This document shows positions 14,071 through 24,796 of a stretch of 64,000 nucleotides of DNA, in pieces. The notes beneath the pieces were generated by a model that ran no database searches, was not told the origin of the DNA, and worked only from the letters and a program-made list of their open reading frames with translations. Source of the DNA: Embiotoca jacksoni (lineage: Eukaryota; Chordata; Actinopteri; Embiotocidae); NCBI GenBank assembly GCA_022577435.1, contig JAKOON010000010.1, forward strand, positions 20,316,024 to 20,380,023, read 5' to 3'. Numbering within the stretch: position 1 is the first letter of the stretch; the number at the start of each line of letters is the position of its first letter. The translations under genes and the position numbers were made by a program.

Positions 14071-14137
<67 letters not shown>
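14071..14137. repeat. (CA)n microsatellite
   Basis: About 31 pure CA units followed by GCACA. Confidence 0.97.
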
Positions 14138-15719
14138 TGAAATTGGAACACGATGTGACCAGACTTCCGATTGTTACACACACTAACCTTTAATTCACAA
14201 CCCCAACTTTAAATGATAATCCACCCAAAATGTATTATTTGAGCTGGAAACTGCCACTCAAGCTTTGCTTCCTCACACAGAACGGTGGCTTGAATTCAAA
14301 GAATTACTCAGACTGTTGTGTATCCAGGATGATCACAGCCTTTATGCTCTGTAAACATGCAAACTACTACGTCAACAGAAAGTGATGTTTGATACTTAAA
14401 AGGTAGATTTTAGGTGCAGTACGACTACCTTAATTGTAACTGCTATTCAACTATAAATCCAAATAATTATAATTATTGGTTTTGCATGAAGACATTTCTT
14501 TTATTTGGCCACTCAGATATTCTGCACACAGTACTGTAGCTCTCGGTTTCTACTGTCCTCACCACAGGAGTCTGGTGTAAATCGACTCAGCAGCCACACA
14601 GCTGTAACCCACTGAATCCATTCATGCTATGAGGTGTGGTAACATTATTTTGCAGGTGTTAAGTCCTGGGAAACCCATATTGCTAGAAAAAATAATTTCC
14701 CGGTTCAGGCTATTTCCTGATACAGGGGCTGTGAAACATTGCACTGGCAGTGTATTTGTAAACCCTGTCGGGGACCAGAATAAGATATTACCTCGGGAGG
14801 GTTGGAGCGGTCTTCGTTTAGAGGACACACAGATGATGCATTGCTTATATGAAATGATTAGAGCCACAGAAGCATGACATGGTGGCAAGTGCAGGCAATC
14901 TCTCAGGGTAAACCAGCTGGAAACCAAATTAAAATGGGCCTTTGGAACATGCAGGCTGGATAGCATGGCTAACCCCAGTAAAAAGGACTTTTCACTTTTC
15001 ATTGCATCCCAAAACAGACGGTATATCTGGAGCCGGAGGAGAGAGGAGAAATAGATTGGACACACAAGGAAGGCTCTTGTGAATGTAACAAAAGTCTTCA
15101 GTTTTCAAGATAAACAGCACTTTTTCAGTTACATCCTGCTGCTCAGTATACTATGTCTATGTTGGAAGGAAAAGAAGACAGCTTCTTTTTTTTTTTTTTT
15201 ACTCACAGTTGTCGTTTTTGCCTCTACAAATAAGAAAAATATATTATTACTGCTACTTCAGCTCATTGAGAAAGAGGACATTTTGTTCACAGTTGCCACT
15301 AGACCATTTTCACAGCAGACATGTTGGCGTGTTGTAACAAGAAAAGCAAAAAAAGGTGTAACTGATAGAATAAAAAAATTAGTGCCTACCATTTAGGTGA
15401 GTTAGTTCCAGGGTCCTGGTATTGTGCATGCTGTCATGGTTTACTACAAACCTGATGGAACTGACTGTGCTTTTCTTGCCATGAAAAGTCAAAATGTCAT
15501 CCGTGTGTAAAAGGTCTACAGATAATAATTTAAAAAAAAAAACTGTCCAGCTTAATTACCATTGCAACATATACACAGTTTGCAATGACAATGTCAAACA
15601 CGTGAAATTCTTGGGAGTTTTTGAAAGCACTTAAAGTAATTTCTGTTATTCTCGCCTCAAATTTGGAACCCAAAAAACAAAACAGAGATAAGGAGACAAT
15701 TAGGAGTTTTAAGGCAGTA

Positions 15720-16170
15720 TTATTGAAGGGAGATGGCTGAGGGAGGCGAATCAGTGGTGGCATATTGAAGCAGGGGAAGTCAAGATTGAAGCTGGTGTGG
15801 TGGAACAGGAGGCAATGGAAGCCGAAGTGAAGGAAAGAGGGCTGAGCTGGACAAAGCAGGCGACAGGTGAGACCAGAATGATTAACTTGAGACGAACACT
15901 GTATTGGCAGGTATTCAGGCAAACACCGACAAAAACTAGGAATTTGGCCGCAGGAAGAGCCGGAGTTTAAATACTGGCTGTGGGGTTGATGAGGTGGTGA
16001 GCTGCAGGTGTTCAGGTGGATTGGCAGCAGCATGGGACGCATTGCCACGCCCAGCCAGACAAACACACACAGAGACCGACACAGAAGACAGACTGGGGAC
16101 AAAGAAACCGCATGAGGGAGGTGTGAGAGTGGCAGGAAAAACACAGGGAATGAGGGATGTTTCAGCTGGA
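15720..16170 (-). mobile_element. probable LTR-retrotransposon relic (non-coding part)
   Basis: On the minus strand this reads CCACGCC-type GC-rich sequence, CACACACAGAGACC-like stretches in reverse, then CTCACCACCTCATCAACCCC, a TATTTAAAC box and CGGCTCTTCCTGC. That order resembles the non-coding 3'/LTR regions of teleost gypsy-type elements that I remember, but no gag or pol sequence and no paired LTR are present. A 225-codon minus frame (15,530-16,207) crosses it and has no recognisable domain. It could instead be an unrelated unique sequence. Confidence 0.3.
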
Positions 16171-16859
16171 CCACAACAGACTGTCCATTTTTATCAGCAA
16201 ATGACAACCGCTGAGGGAGATTTCAGGCGTGTAATCAAACAAACATTAGCTCCACGAACTGGTTGAAAACACTCTGAAAACACTTTTCCACGTTTCCAGC
16301 TCACAAAACAGGACTTACATATGTATTTGAGGGCAACATACATGATATTGTGCTGACTCATCCTTCTGTACACGGTCACTGGAGGCTGACGAGACCAGTG
16401 CCGAACCTGCCAACGCCTGTATGGTCGATGTATTGTAGCCTTATTGCCATGTAAAGAAATACAGAGCAAGTTGCAAAAGCCACAAACACCCAAGTCTGTC
16501 ACATTTTTGGCTGCACGTAAGAGAAAACTGAGCAAGTACAGAAGTTTCTCTCTGAGCACGATCAGTGGAAAGCTTTCTGTGCTCTCTGGAGACCTGCTGT
16601 CTGATGGGTGGGTTGGAACAATTACGCTGCACAGGGCCAGAAACCCGGCGGAGGCTTAAGGTGGTTGTAAGAGCACGCACAACAAAAGACACGCAATTGT
16701 ACTGTTGTTGTTAGCAACTGGCCTTACGAGAGTACAAAAAAAAAAAAATGTTTTTATGTAACAGGCAAGTACAGCGAGGGAGAAAATGTTGACATGAAAT
16801 TCACTGAACTGATAAAAAAAAAGAACAAAGACTTGGACAGAGACAGACGGAGAGGTGGC

Positions 16860-17728
16860 TCATCATAAAAATGATTTTATTATCCTAATTGTTATCAGAG
16901 GACAAATATCAATTTTCCACTTTTTTTTTTTTTTTACAATATATTACTATCATTAGACTGTTTTATACATTGTTTTATATATTAATAACTTTCAAAGAAG
17001 TTTGTACATGCTTTTGGGACTGACATTCCCTGGTCAGATGAAGCAGAAAAATTAGGAAAAAAGGCACATGATTGCTCGTGTCCACAGCGAGCAACACAGT
17101 CCAAAGAAACAAAGAACTGTAGTGGTTTGTGTGGGTGCGGGTGAAATGCCTCCCGGTCTGACGATGGGCTCGAAGCCTATGACACGTCTTGCCCAGCACA
17201 TTATTTCCAAAGCAAGTTTCCAAATCACGGCCCAAAACACTCACCTTAATGGGGCAATTGACAGCAATTATACCTGTAAATTTACTCAGATGGACTCAGA
17301 AAAAAAAAAAAAAAAAAGTCACGCGCATCCACGCTCTTTCTCACCTCCACAGGTCTGATAGTTTTACAGTAGAAACAGAATAATTACTCAGATGTGGAAC
17401 CACCTTCAGGGGATGCTCTCAGGTGAGTTGTTCTATACATGTAGCTGAATGTCAGAAATGTGGGCCATTTCTAACAGTGCAGCTCGCCGTAAGGTCTGGT
17501 GTAAACGCGCAGCTCAGTGTAATACATGAATTGATCATATTCTTCTTTAAGACTCGGTGTTGGAAAGCTCTGTGGCCTGAGGGAAGCTCAGTGTGCTCTG
17601 CAGTCTGCAGTGTGAAATACCACACACTAGCACTGGCGGTCCCTGGTCCTATTTGAACTGTCCACAGTTTGACATCCAATCGCGCCTTGAAACACTGGCC
17701 AAACTGTCTCAGAGGTTGTTCTCTGGCT
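16860..17728 (-). other. galnt9: galnt9 3' UTR (inferred)
   Basis: This is the stretch between the stop codon and the proposed poly(A) site. It has no long reading frame of interest on the minus strand. It holds an A-run (plus strand 17,301-17,317) and a T-run (16,921-16,935), both homopolymers rather than domains. The extent rests only on the AATAAA call. Confidence 0.45.
16876..16881 (-). promoter_or_regulatory. probable galnt9 poly(A) signal (AATAAA)
   Basis: An AATAAA hexamer lies on the minus strand about 850 bases past the galnt9 stop. Some 20-75 bases further along the transcript the minus strand is U/GU-rich, with CTGTCTCTGTCC and then a run of T, as expected for a downstream cleavage element. 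No other AATAAA was noticed between the stop and this point. Cleavage would then fall near 16,850-16,866. The signal is short and the call is inferred from position. Confidence 0.5.
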
Positions 17729-17875
17729 TCAGTGCCTGGGATGCTTTATCCAGTTTCGTATCATCCACTTCTGACCAGAGCATCTTTGCACCACCAGGCG
17801 AAGGCCAAAGTTGGCGTCTTTGGACATTTCAACTTCCAAGCATCGGCCAGTGTCCCTGCTGATGATTGGACCATT
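17729..17875 (-). CDS. galnt9: galnt9 terminal coding exon: lectin gamma repeat and stop
   Basis: The last coding exon has acceptor TTGTTCCAG|AATGGT and ends with TGA at 17,731-17,729. It holds 48 codons plus the stop. The protein reads NGPIISRDTGRCLEVEMSKD, ANFGLRLVVQRCSGQKW and ends MIRNWIKHPRH. This is the third (gamma) beta-trefoil repeat, with the CLE motif in GRCLEVE, the partner Cys in QRCSG and an intact Q-x-W in GQKW. The C-terminal NWIKH-x-RH is the strongest single mark of GALNT9 against GALNT17, which ends differently. The stop is followed by a long untranslated stretch with no further matching exon. Confidence 0.95.
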   Translation of the reverse strand, partial: NGPIISRDTGRCLEVEMSKDANFGLRLVVQRCSGQKWMIRNWIKHPRH

Positions 17876-18098
17876 CTGGAACAAAAACATGAACACAAGG
17901 CTGAATTTATAGCAAAAACAGATGGTTGCCTCAGTAAGAGCTCATTCACAGAATAACTCTCACATTTTAAAGCCAGTCACTGCTCAAACTCCGTGACAAA
18001 TGCATTACTCTTTTATCTGTCCTGACATTTGTTGTGTTTGAAGTGCAACAGTGGAGAAGATCAGCATCAAAAGATCACATCATGTGTTTGCTTCTTAC
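17876..18098 (-). other. galnt9: galnt9 last intron, 223 bp
   Basis: This short intron separates the beta and gamma lectin repeats. It has GTAAGA at the 5' end and a TTTTTGTTCCAG acceptor. I see no repeat in it. Confidence 0.9.
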
Positions 18099-18266
18099 CT
18101 GTGTAAAGTCCCAAAGCCTCTGGGAAGTCCTTGAGACAGTGTCACATTTTTTCAGAGTGGGAGTGCGTCCTCTGCCATCATCAATGAGACATTTTGTGTC
18201 AGGCAGGAAGGTGGTCGACCCCAGGGGTCCAAGCTGGAGCAGCCCCTCAGTGGAGTAGCGGGCGAG
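18099..18266 (-). CDS. galnt9: galnt9 exon: lectin beta repeat
   Basis: This phase-0 exon of 168 bases (56 codons) has acceptor TGTTGCAG|CTCGCC and donor TTTACACAG|GTAAGA. It starts LARYSTEGLLQLGPLGSTTF, continues LPDTKCLIDDGRGRTPTLKK and ends SQRLWDFTQ. It covers the second (beta) repeat of the lectin fold: the Cys-Leu pair is in KCLIDD, the partner Cys in KKCDT, and QRLW is the degenerate Q-x-W. It is separated from the upstream exon by an 8.2-kb intron holding the Tc1 element and from the last exon by only 223 bp. Confidence 0.95.
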
Positions 18267-18649
18267 CTGCAACACATAGTTACCCAACGTTTTACACACT
18301 CAACTGCTGGAGTAGCAATCATAGCTTAAAAAAACAAACACTCGACTTTTTAGAGGGCATCCGCGGGAAAGCACAAGCCTGAAATGTGATCCAGTGAGAA
18401 AATGTGATTGAATGTGGGTTGCATTGATGCTGTTTCTGCAGTTTGTCTTTTTGAGCAAAAAAGACTGTGGAAAGAACAGAAGCCGAGAGGTTAAGAAAAA
18501 AGCTTTTCAAGTTATCAGGCCGATGAGCAGACGCTGTACCGGATAGAGAGGCTACGGCTACTTTTTTTTTTTTACCCTTCTGCATTTCACCCCTCCAAAA
18601 AAACCAGACATCGGGGGGAGCCAATGGCTGATTGATCAGTGAACATGTA

Positions 18650-18669
18650 CACACACACACACACACACA
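18650..18669. repeat. short (CA)n microsatellite
   Basis: About ten CA units. Confidence 0.9.
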
Positions 18670-19599
18670 TGTTAAAATGACTTAAGCAACTGAGTGCCCA
18701 ATTTGCCTCCTGGCAGCCAGACCTGCATCATCGTGTGATGTTCCTCTGCTCTATTTTCTACACTAATGTCTATCTTCACTGCACAACCTGAACAAGTCCA
18801 TTAATATTAATAATTACTGACATAGAACCAACATAATACCTAAAAAAAAAAATAAAAAAAAATAAATCCAGATCGCCTACTGTGCTCGAAATATGAAATA
18901 CAGTATCAGCCAACAAAACATTTTTCTTTCTGCTTTCCTTAATTTATTGCACATAGGAACTCAATGCATCTCCAATTCAAAAATGTATCCCAACATTGAA
19001 ACATTTAAATGTAAGATTTAAAGGAAGCTAAAATGTAGCATGGTATCCATTTTGTTCATGTCAAAAGATAAGATGCAAGTAGAGATTTTGGTAAGTGCAC
19101 TTGAGTTGCACTCAAATACAGTCAAGATTTAAGCTTTTATGTTTTATATGCAAATTTATAAAGCTGTCTTCACAGAAATTTGCATTTGTATTTCAGAATT
19201 ATTTGAAAGGGTAAAGCAGATTTTAAAAAGTCAGATTTAGTTCTTTGGTCTAATTTTGAATAAACCTTCTGTCATTTTTAATTTGACCAATTATTTAAAA
19301 CTTTTCCACATTCAAAATTACAACACCGTGTGTCCTTATTATATATGCCACGTGTTGTTTTGTAGAATAGTTCAGTGTACAGTGGAGCTCATTATGCTAC
19401 AATATTTCCCCAAACCAAAACCTGATCCCTCACTGTTTAATCCTGCACTTGAAAGGCTCTGTGGCGATACGTATCTATTACGTAAAGATACAGTAGAGAT
19501 AGCATTTATTATTTATGCAAGTAATCCTCTCTGAAAAATGAGATGCAGAAGATAGGGAGGTCTTCGGTGTGGCAGCAGCCTGGCTGTGACTGCCCTGAA

Positions 19600-19600
<1 letters not shown>

Positions 19601-19671
<71 letters not shown>
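19601..19671. repeat. (CA)n microsatellite
   Basis: About 35 uninterrupted CA units. Confidence 0.98.
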
Positions 19672-19674
<3 letters not shown>

Positions 19675-20060
19675 CAATCTACTTTCAGTTATTCATAGTC
19701 ATGGAAGAATCAGTGTAGCAATACGAATGCAGACTTCTGAACAGCTGACTGCTGAATGGTTTGTCTTTGTTGATGGAAAAAATATGCCACATCTTTCCCT
19801 TGAATTTTACTCTTCTGAAAATCTTTAGAAACATTTAATCCGACGGTTTGACTTAGAAAATTTGATTTGATATGAGCAACATTTTTTACCTGAAAAGCTA
19901 AAGGCGACCCTTGTGACTTCCATCTCTTCTTCCCATGAAGATTAAAATGTAATGATATGAAAATGTATTACTGTGGTCATACACTGACACTCTGCTTTCA
20001 TGTACTCGTATCAATGAATTTTAACATAAAAATCCCTCTAACTCATGTAACTTTTCTGAA

Positions 20061-20064
<4 letters not shown>

Positions 20065-20092
<28 letters not shown>
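20065..20092. repeat. poly(T) tract, 28 bases
   Basis: An uninterrupted run of 28 T. It may be the A-tail of a minus-strand retroposon, but no element is visible beside it. Confidence 0.95.
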
Positions 20093-20320
20093 GGAGCATG
20101 GTTGGAGAAACCAGAGCAGCAGTATGAGGTCTGTGTGTGTGTTTCTTCTCGTGATAAGAGCAGGTGCGTTTTAACCCGATGTTCTGCCCTAGAGGGCCGC
20201 TAAGAACAAACAGGGAAACAATGAAGCACCACTTTATGTGCCACTCAAGGTTCACTGGAGCTGGTTGGGTTGCTCGCAGGGATGCTGATGAAAATATATC
20301 TTTGGACGGAGGAATGACAG

Positions 20321-20363
20321 ACATATACATACATATACATACAAATACATATACATACAAATA
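20321..20363. repeat. (ACATAT)n-like microsatellite
   Basis: Imperfect tandem copies of ACATATACAT and ACAAATACAT. Confidence 0.9.
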
Positions 20364-21343
20364 TTTCAAACTCAGTCCTATTTTTCACGAGGTTGCAGCC
20401 TAAAGGTCATTAATACAGGCAGTTTTATTACAAATTCTTTATGGAATTTAGTATATCTGTCTTGGGGTATTCTGGGGTTGTATGACCCTAAACAGATTTA
20501 ACCAAGGTGTAAACTACGACTGGGCACAAGGAAAACCTCACATAATCCGCGCTAATACCGGTTTACAGCTCAGTCTGGCAGCCTTGTATACGCTTAAACA
20601 TTTAAAATGAGACCATAACAAATAATTAACATAAGGAAATGATTCTGCCAAGCCAATTAACCTGAGATTCCTGCAGCCACATTAGACGCTCCATTGCCTT
20701 CCTGCGATTGTAAAACATTTTGCAGCCACTTCTTGGAGGTCAAGCTAACCACGCATTTCCTAATTAACTCTTACTGCCAGGACGACGAAGCAAATGCTAG
20801 TGTTTGTACATTGTGTTGGGTTATAATCTGCACATTTCTACCTTTCCTGTACCTTGCTCCACCAGGAGGTTTTTATCACAGATTATGGCAAACGTCTTAA
20901 GAAGGGCTCGACTCTAACCCTTTCTTTGGAATCTGAGGTCCATATTTATGTTAATGTGGTGGAAGCTAGAGTCTTAGTCATGTTCGGAAAAGGCCGATGA
21001 GTCTCAAGAACAAATGTGAATTTGTTAACATTAAAACCCTTTGATTAATGCAGAAGCATTGGTAAATCATTCCACATTGATCTATGAATCAATGCTAGCC
21101 ATTGTCCTTCTATCTGTTGTGCACAGCTGCTTTGTACTGAGTGAAAAGCTTCTCCTTCAGTTCATTAAATCCCTGCAGCCATCAGAAGACAGCAGGACAG
21201 ATTATGTTGATAAATCTGTAGCTTCCTATCAGAGAGGAGCCGCTCTGAAACGCATCGCCATTACACGCAGCTGTCCACTGAGTTTACTCTGATTAAAGCA
21301 CGTGCAAACAACATTTTGGGCTGCAACAAAATAACCACACGCA

Positions 21344-21344
<1 letters not shown>

Positions 21345-21402
<58 letters not shown>
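21345..21402. repeat. (CA)n microsatellite
   Basis: About 29 uninterrupted CA units. Confidence 0.98.
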
Positions 21403-21404
<2 letters not shown>

Positions 21405-23158
21405 CAACAAACACATCAGACAGGTAATGGCTCGATATTCGACCTGTTTTTATGGGAGATGTCAGACTACCAGAGCTCATTAATCCTGCCTGCCATAAAA
21501 CCAAAATACATCATCCAGACAAATATATGAAGCCTCTTATTACTTCTTGAGTTGTTGTTGTCTTGTGTATATTAGCAGTTACCATAAAGATGAATAACCA
21601 ATATGGCGGAACAGACAAAGACAGGAGCTGCACTCGAATTTCATGAACAGAAAATCCAAGGTTGAGTAAAAATGCATCATTTACTTTAACAAGCTACTGC
21701 TAGGTGAGTATATGTGAGTAAAGCAATGGCGCAGGCTTTGTAGCTCCTCCACAATGCTTTCACTTCATTGTACCATTGGACAAAGGTGAAGCATTATCCA
21801 TGATTTAGATTTCCACGGGGAGAGCTGGCGGAGGGAGACTCATTTCTCAGAAGTGCAATAAAAATATATTCTGGCCGGTTATTATTATTTTTTTTTGTAA
21901 AAGGAATGCAAAATCACAGTGTCCTACAAAATTGAATTCGGCCCGCTCACCGTAATGCCGGTCATCACTGTAATCTAATGATAGAGACAACAAATTCATC
22001 TCCATTTGTTTATTTCCCCCGGGGACAAGGATTAAAAGAGTCGGTGGTGCCTGACATTACGGGACCCCAAAGATCTCTCTAGAGGGGGCGGGGCATCAGC
22101 TGCTGGCCACCTGATAATACTCCTTCGAATGACAGATGATAAACATGTCACTCACAAGCACGAGTAAAGTTTGAGCATGTGGGAAATGGAAAAAAAAAAA
22201 GATGCATGAATAGCATTTGCATTATTTGTCTCACTGCGAAGAAAAAATAAGCACAAAAACAGGACAACAGGTTTCCACCCACAGAGCCATTTGTTCTGGG
22301 ATCTATTCAAGTGAAGGTTACACTCAGCACACACATTTTGTTTTTCTTCTGTAGCATCCCACTGCATTTTCACATAATCACATGTACTCTCACCAGGGAG
22401 TACTCCAGTTATTCTGTGTCTCATCCACATCCTAACCACATTTAAAATGACTGTGATGCACTGCGCTTTAGACTTTACAGTCTCTTTAAAAAAGAATCCA
22501 TATATATGTTCTTTGCCCGTCCTCTTCTCGTTAGCTGCTATGAAAGCCTGAATTATTTTAATTCGTTTGTAGATATCACTTTTTTGGTCTTCAAATAAAT
22601 CTGCTAATTGTTTGAGTTTTTAGCTTCTGTTTTAGAATTTTTAAATATGCTATATTTGTAAGGCTTTGCAGATGTCAGTTCAACAGAATGAGAAGAAAAA
22701 TAATTTGTTTAGGTGCTTTCATCTACAGTATATGTAGCACACATTAACAGCTGTCAAACTTTAAAAGTGGCACCACAAACATTTGAGCAAAATGAAGATG
22801 TGCCTTCGGTAAAGAGAGGAGATTTCCACCCTGCTGTTCCCACATTTAAACCTCTTCATTTGGTCCTCTGAGCGTAACACTGTATATGTAAAAACATTCT
22901 ATAAATCTTTATGTTGTGCAATTAATTTTAAAAGCAGTTATGCTGTTTGTCCATGTCGCAATGGAGCATGTTGACTGATGTTTTTGCATTTTTAAATAAG
23001 GGCTTTCAAATCATCTGTGTGGATTTCCATCTCATATCCTTGCCTTTATGGACTCTGCAGGAAGTTCAAGTGCTAATTAAATAAGACAGGAGGCAAGAGG
23101 CAGCCTCGTCAGGTCCCTTTCATTTAATGTGATGGTTGCACATGGAATAGTATATACA

Positions 23159-23375
23159 CAGTGGGTACGGAAAGTATTCAGACCCCTTTACATTTTTCAC
23201 TCTTTGTTTCATTGCAGCCATTTGCTAAAATCAAAAAAGTTAATTTTATTTCTCATTAATGTACACTCAGCACCCCATCTTGACAGAAAAAAACTGAAAT
23301 GTAGAAATTTGTGCAAATTTATTAAAAAAAAGAAACTGAAATATCACATGGTCATAAGTATTCAGACCCTTTGCT
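23159..23375 (+). repeat. Tc1 left terminal inverted repeat
   Basis: This 217-bp repeat pairs with 24,575-24,791. AAGTATTCAGACCCC occurs at about 23,172 and AAGTATTCAGACCCT at about 23,356, giving the outer and inner direct repeats. Confidence 0.95.
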
Positions 23376-23534
23376 GTGACACTCATATTTAACTCACATG
23401 CTGTCCATTTCTTCTGATCCTCCTTGAGATGGTTCTACTCCTTCATTGGAGTCCAGCTGTGTTTAATTAAACTGATTGGACTTGATTAGGAAAGGCACAC
23501 ACCTGTCTATATAAGACCTTACAGCTCACAGTGC

Positions 23535-24683
23535 ATGTTGGAGCAAATGAGAATCATGAGGTCGAAGGAACTGTCCAAAGAGCTCAGAGACAGCATTGTG
23601 GCAAGGCACAGATCTGGCCAAGGTTACAAAATAATTTCTGCAGCACTCAAGGTTTCTAAGAGCACAGTGGCCTCCATAATCCTTAAATGGAAAAAGTTTG
23701 GGACGACCAGAACTCTTCCTAGACCTGGCCGTCCAGCCAAACTGAGCAATCGTGGGAGAAGAGCCTTGGTGAGAGAGGTAAAGAAGAACCTAAAGATCAC
23801 TGTGGCTGAGCTCCAGAGATGCAGTAGGGAGATGGGAGAAAGTTCCACAAAGTCAACTATCACTGCAGCCCTCCACCAGTCGGGGCTTTATGGCAGAGTG
23901 GCCCGACGGAAGCCTCTCCTCAGTGCAAGACATATGAAAGCCCGCATAGAGTTTGCCAAAAAACACATGAAGGACTCCCAGGCTATGAGAAATAAGATTC
24001 TCTGGTCTGATGAGACCAAGATTGAACTTTTTGGCGTTAATTCTAAGCGGTATGTGTGGAGAAAACCAGGCACTGCTCATCACCTGCCCAATACAATCCC
24101 AACAGTGAAACATGGTGGTGGCAGCATCATGCTATGGGGGTGTTTTTCAGCTGCAGGGACAGGACGACTGGTTGCAATTGAAGGAAAGATGAATGCGGCC
24201 AAGTACAGAGATATCCTGGAAGAAAACCTCTTCCAGAGTGCTCTGGACCTCAGACTGGGCCGAAGATTCACCTTCCAACAAGACAATGACCCTAAGCACA
24301 CAGCTAAAATAACAAAGGAGTGGCTTCGGAACAACTCTGTGACCATTCTTGACTGGCCCAGCCAGAGCCCTGACCTAAACCCAATTGCACATCTCTGGAG
24401 AGACCTGAAAATGGCTGTCCACCAACGTTCACCATCCAACCTGACGGAACTGGAGAGGATCTGCAAGGAAGAATGGCAGAGGATCCCCAAATCCAGGTGT
24501 GAAAAGCTTGTTGCATCATTCCCAAGAAGACTCATGGCTGTACTAGCTCAAAAGGGTGCTTCTACTCAATACAGAGCAAAGGGTCTGAATACTTATGACC
24601 ATGTGATATTTCAGTTTTTCTTTTTTAATAAATTTGCACAAATTTCTACATTTCAGTTTTTTTCTGTCAAGATGGGGTGCTGA
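23535..24683 (+). CDS. Tc1-type transposase, unbroken frame but catalytic Glu replaced by Ala
   Basis: This 382-codon frame encodes a Tc1/mariner transposase, which cuts and joins transposon ends at TA sites. The N-terminal half has two helix-turn-helix segments (residues about 11-60 and 73-120) separated by the GRPAKL AT-hook-like linker at 65-70. The DDE domain has the first Asp at 159 (LWSDETKIELF) and the second at 250 (FQQDNDPKH), with a Gly-rich HGGGSIMLWG at 193-202. The third residue, expected 34 residues after the second, is Ala285 in LNPIAHLW where the family has LNPIEHLW. The enzyme is therefore predicted to be inactive. The family start is probably the Met at codon 8 (23,556, MRSKELSKELRD). 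The usual end after KGASTQY is lost: a TGA seems changed to AGA, adding about 35 residues read from the right terminal repeat. Confidence 0.95.
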   Translation: MLEQMRIMRSKELSKELRDSIVARHRSGQGYKIISAALKVSKSTVASIILKWKKFGTTRTLPRPGRPAKLSNRGRRALVREVKKNLKITVAELQRCSREMGESSTKSTITAALHQSGLYGRVARRKPLLSARHMKARIEFAKKHMKDSQAMRNKILWSDETKIELFGVNSKRYVWRKPGTAHHLPNTIPTVKHGGGSIMLWGCFSAAGTGRLVAIEGKMNAAKYRDILEENLFQSALDLRLGRRFTFQQDNDPKHTAKITKEWLRNNSVTILDWPSQSPDLNPIAHLWRDLKMAVHQRSPSNLTELERICKEEWQRIPKSRCEKLVASFPRRLMAVLAQKGASTQYRAKGLNTYDHVIFQFFFFNKFAQISTFQFFSVKMGC

Positions 24684-24791
24684 GTGTACATTAATGAGAA
24701 ATAAAATGAACTTTTTTGATTTTAGCAAATGGCTGCAATGAAACAAAGAGTGAAAAATGTAAAGGGGTCTGAATACTTTCCGTACCCACTG
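24575..24791 (-). repeat. Tc1 right terminal inverted repeat
   Basis: Reverse complement of the left repeat. The differences seen are one A/C change after AAAAAAGTT and a shifted G within the A-rich run, 3 mismatches in 217. Confidence 0.95.
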
Positions 24792-24796
24792 TATAT

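Larger units (their letters stand above)
1..16855. other. intergenic region downstream of galnt9
   Basis: No supported protein-coding gene is present. Open frames here are short, lack recognisable domains, or are translations of CA repeats. The region holds the microsatellites, the small RTE-type insertion and the LTR-like relic listed separately. Outside these I recognise nothing in 1-1,600, 3,700-8,250, 8,800-10,200, 12,500-14,000 and 14,150-15,700, except one short pair of related sequences (5,271 and 8,981). In human the GALNT9 3' side faces NOC4L, but no such exon is seen here. Confidence 0.6.
23159..24791 (+). mobile_element. full-length Tc1-type DNA transposon, 1,633 bp
   Basis: The element begins CAGTGGGTACGG and ends with its reverse complement CCGTACCCACTG. 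The terminal inverted repeats are 217 bp each and differ at about 3 positions. Each repeat carries two copies of AAGTATTCAGACCC near its outer and inner ends, the IR/DR arrangement of transposase-binding sites known from Tc1 elements such as Sleeping Beauty. The right end is followed by TA; the left is preceded by CA after TATATA, where a TA duplicate is expected. A single transposase frame fills the centre. The element lies in a galnt9 intron in the opposite orientation to the gene. The long, near-identical repeats indicate a recent insertion. Confidence 0.97.

Noticed and set aside
14622..15065. 147-codon minus-strand frame downstream of galnt9
   Set aside because: No domain, no splice context, no match to a gene I know.
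23129..23392. Plus-strand frame WVRKVFRPLYIFHSLF..., and the same on the minus strand at 24,543-24,815
   Set aside because: Both are translations of the Tc1 terminal inverted repeats, not genes.
23853..24535. Minus-strand frames inside the Tc1 element, up to 151 codons
   Set aside because: Shadows of the transposase gene on the opposite strand.
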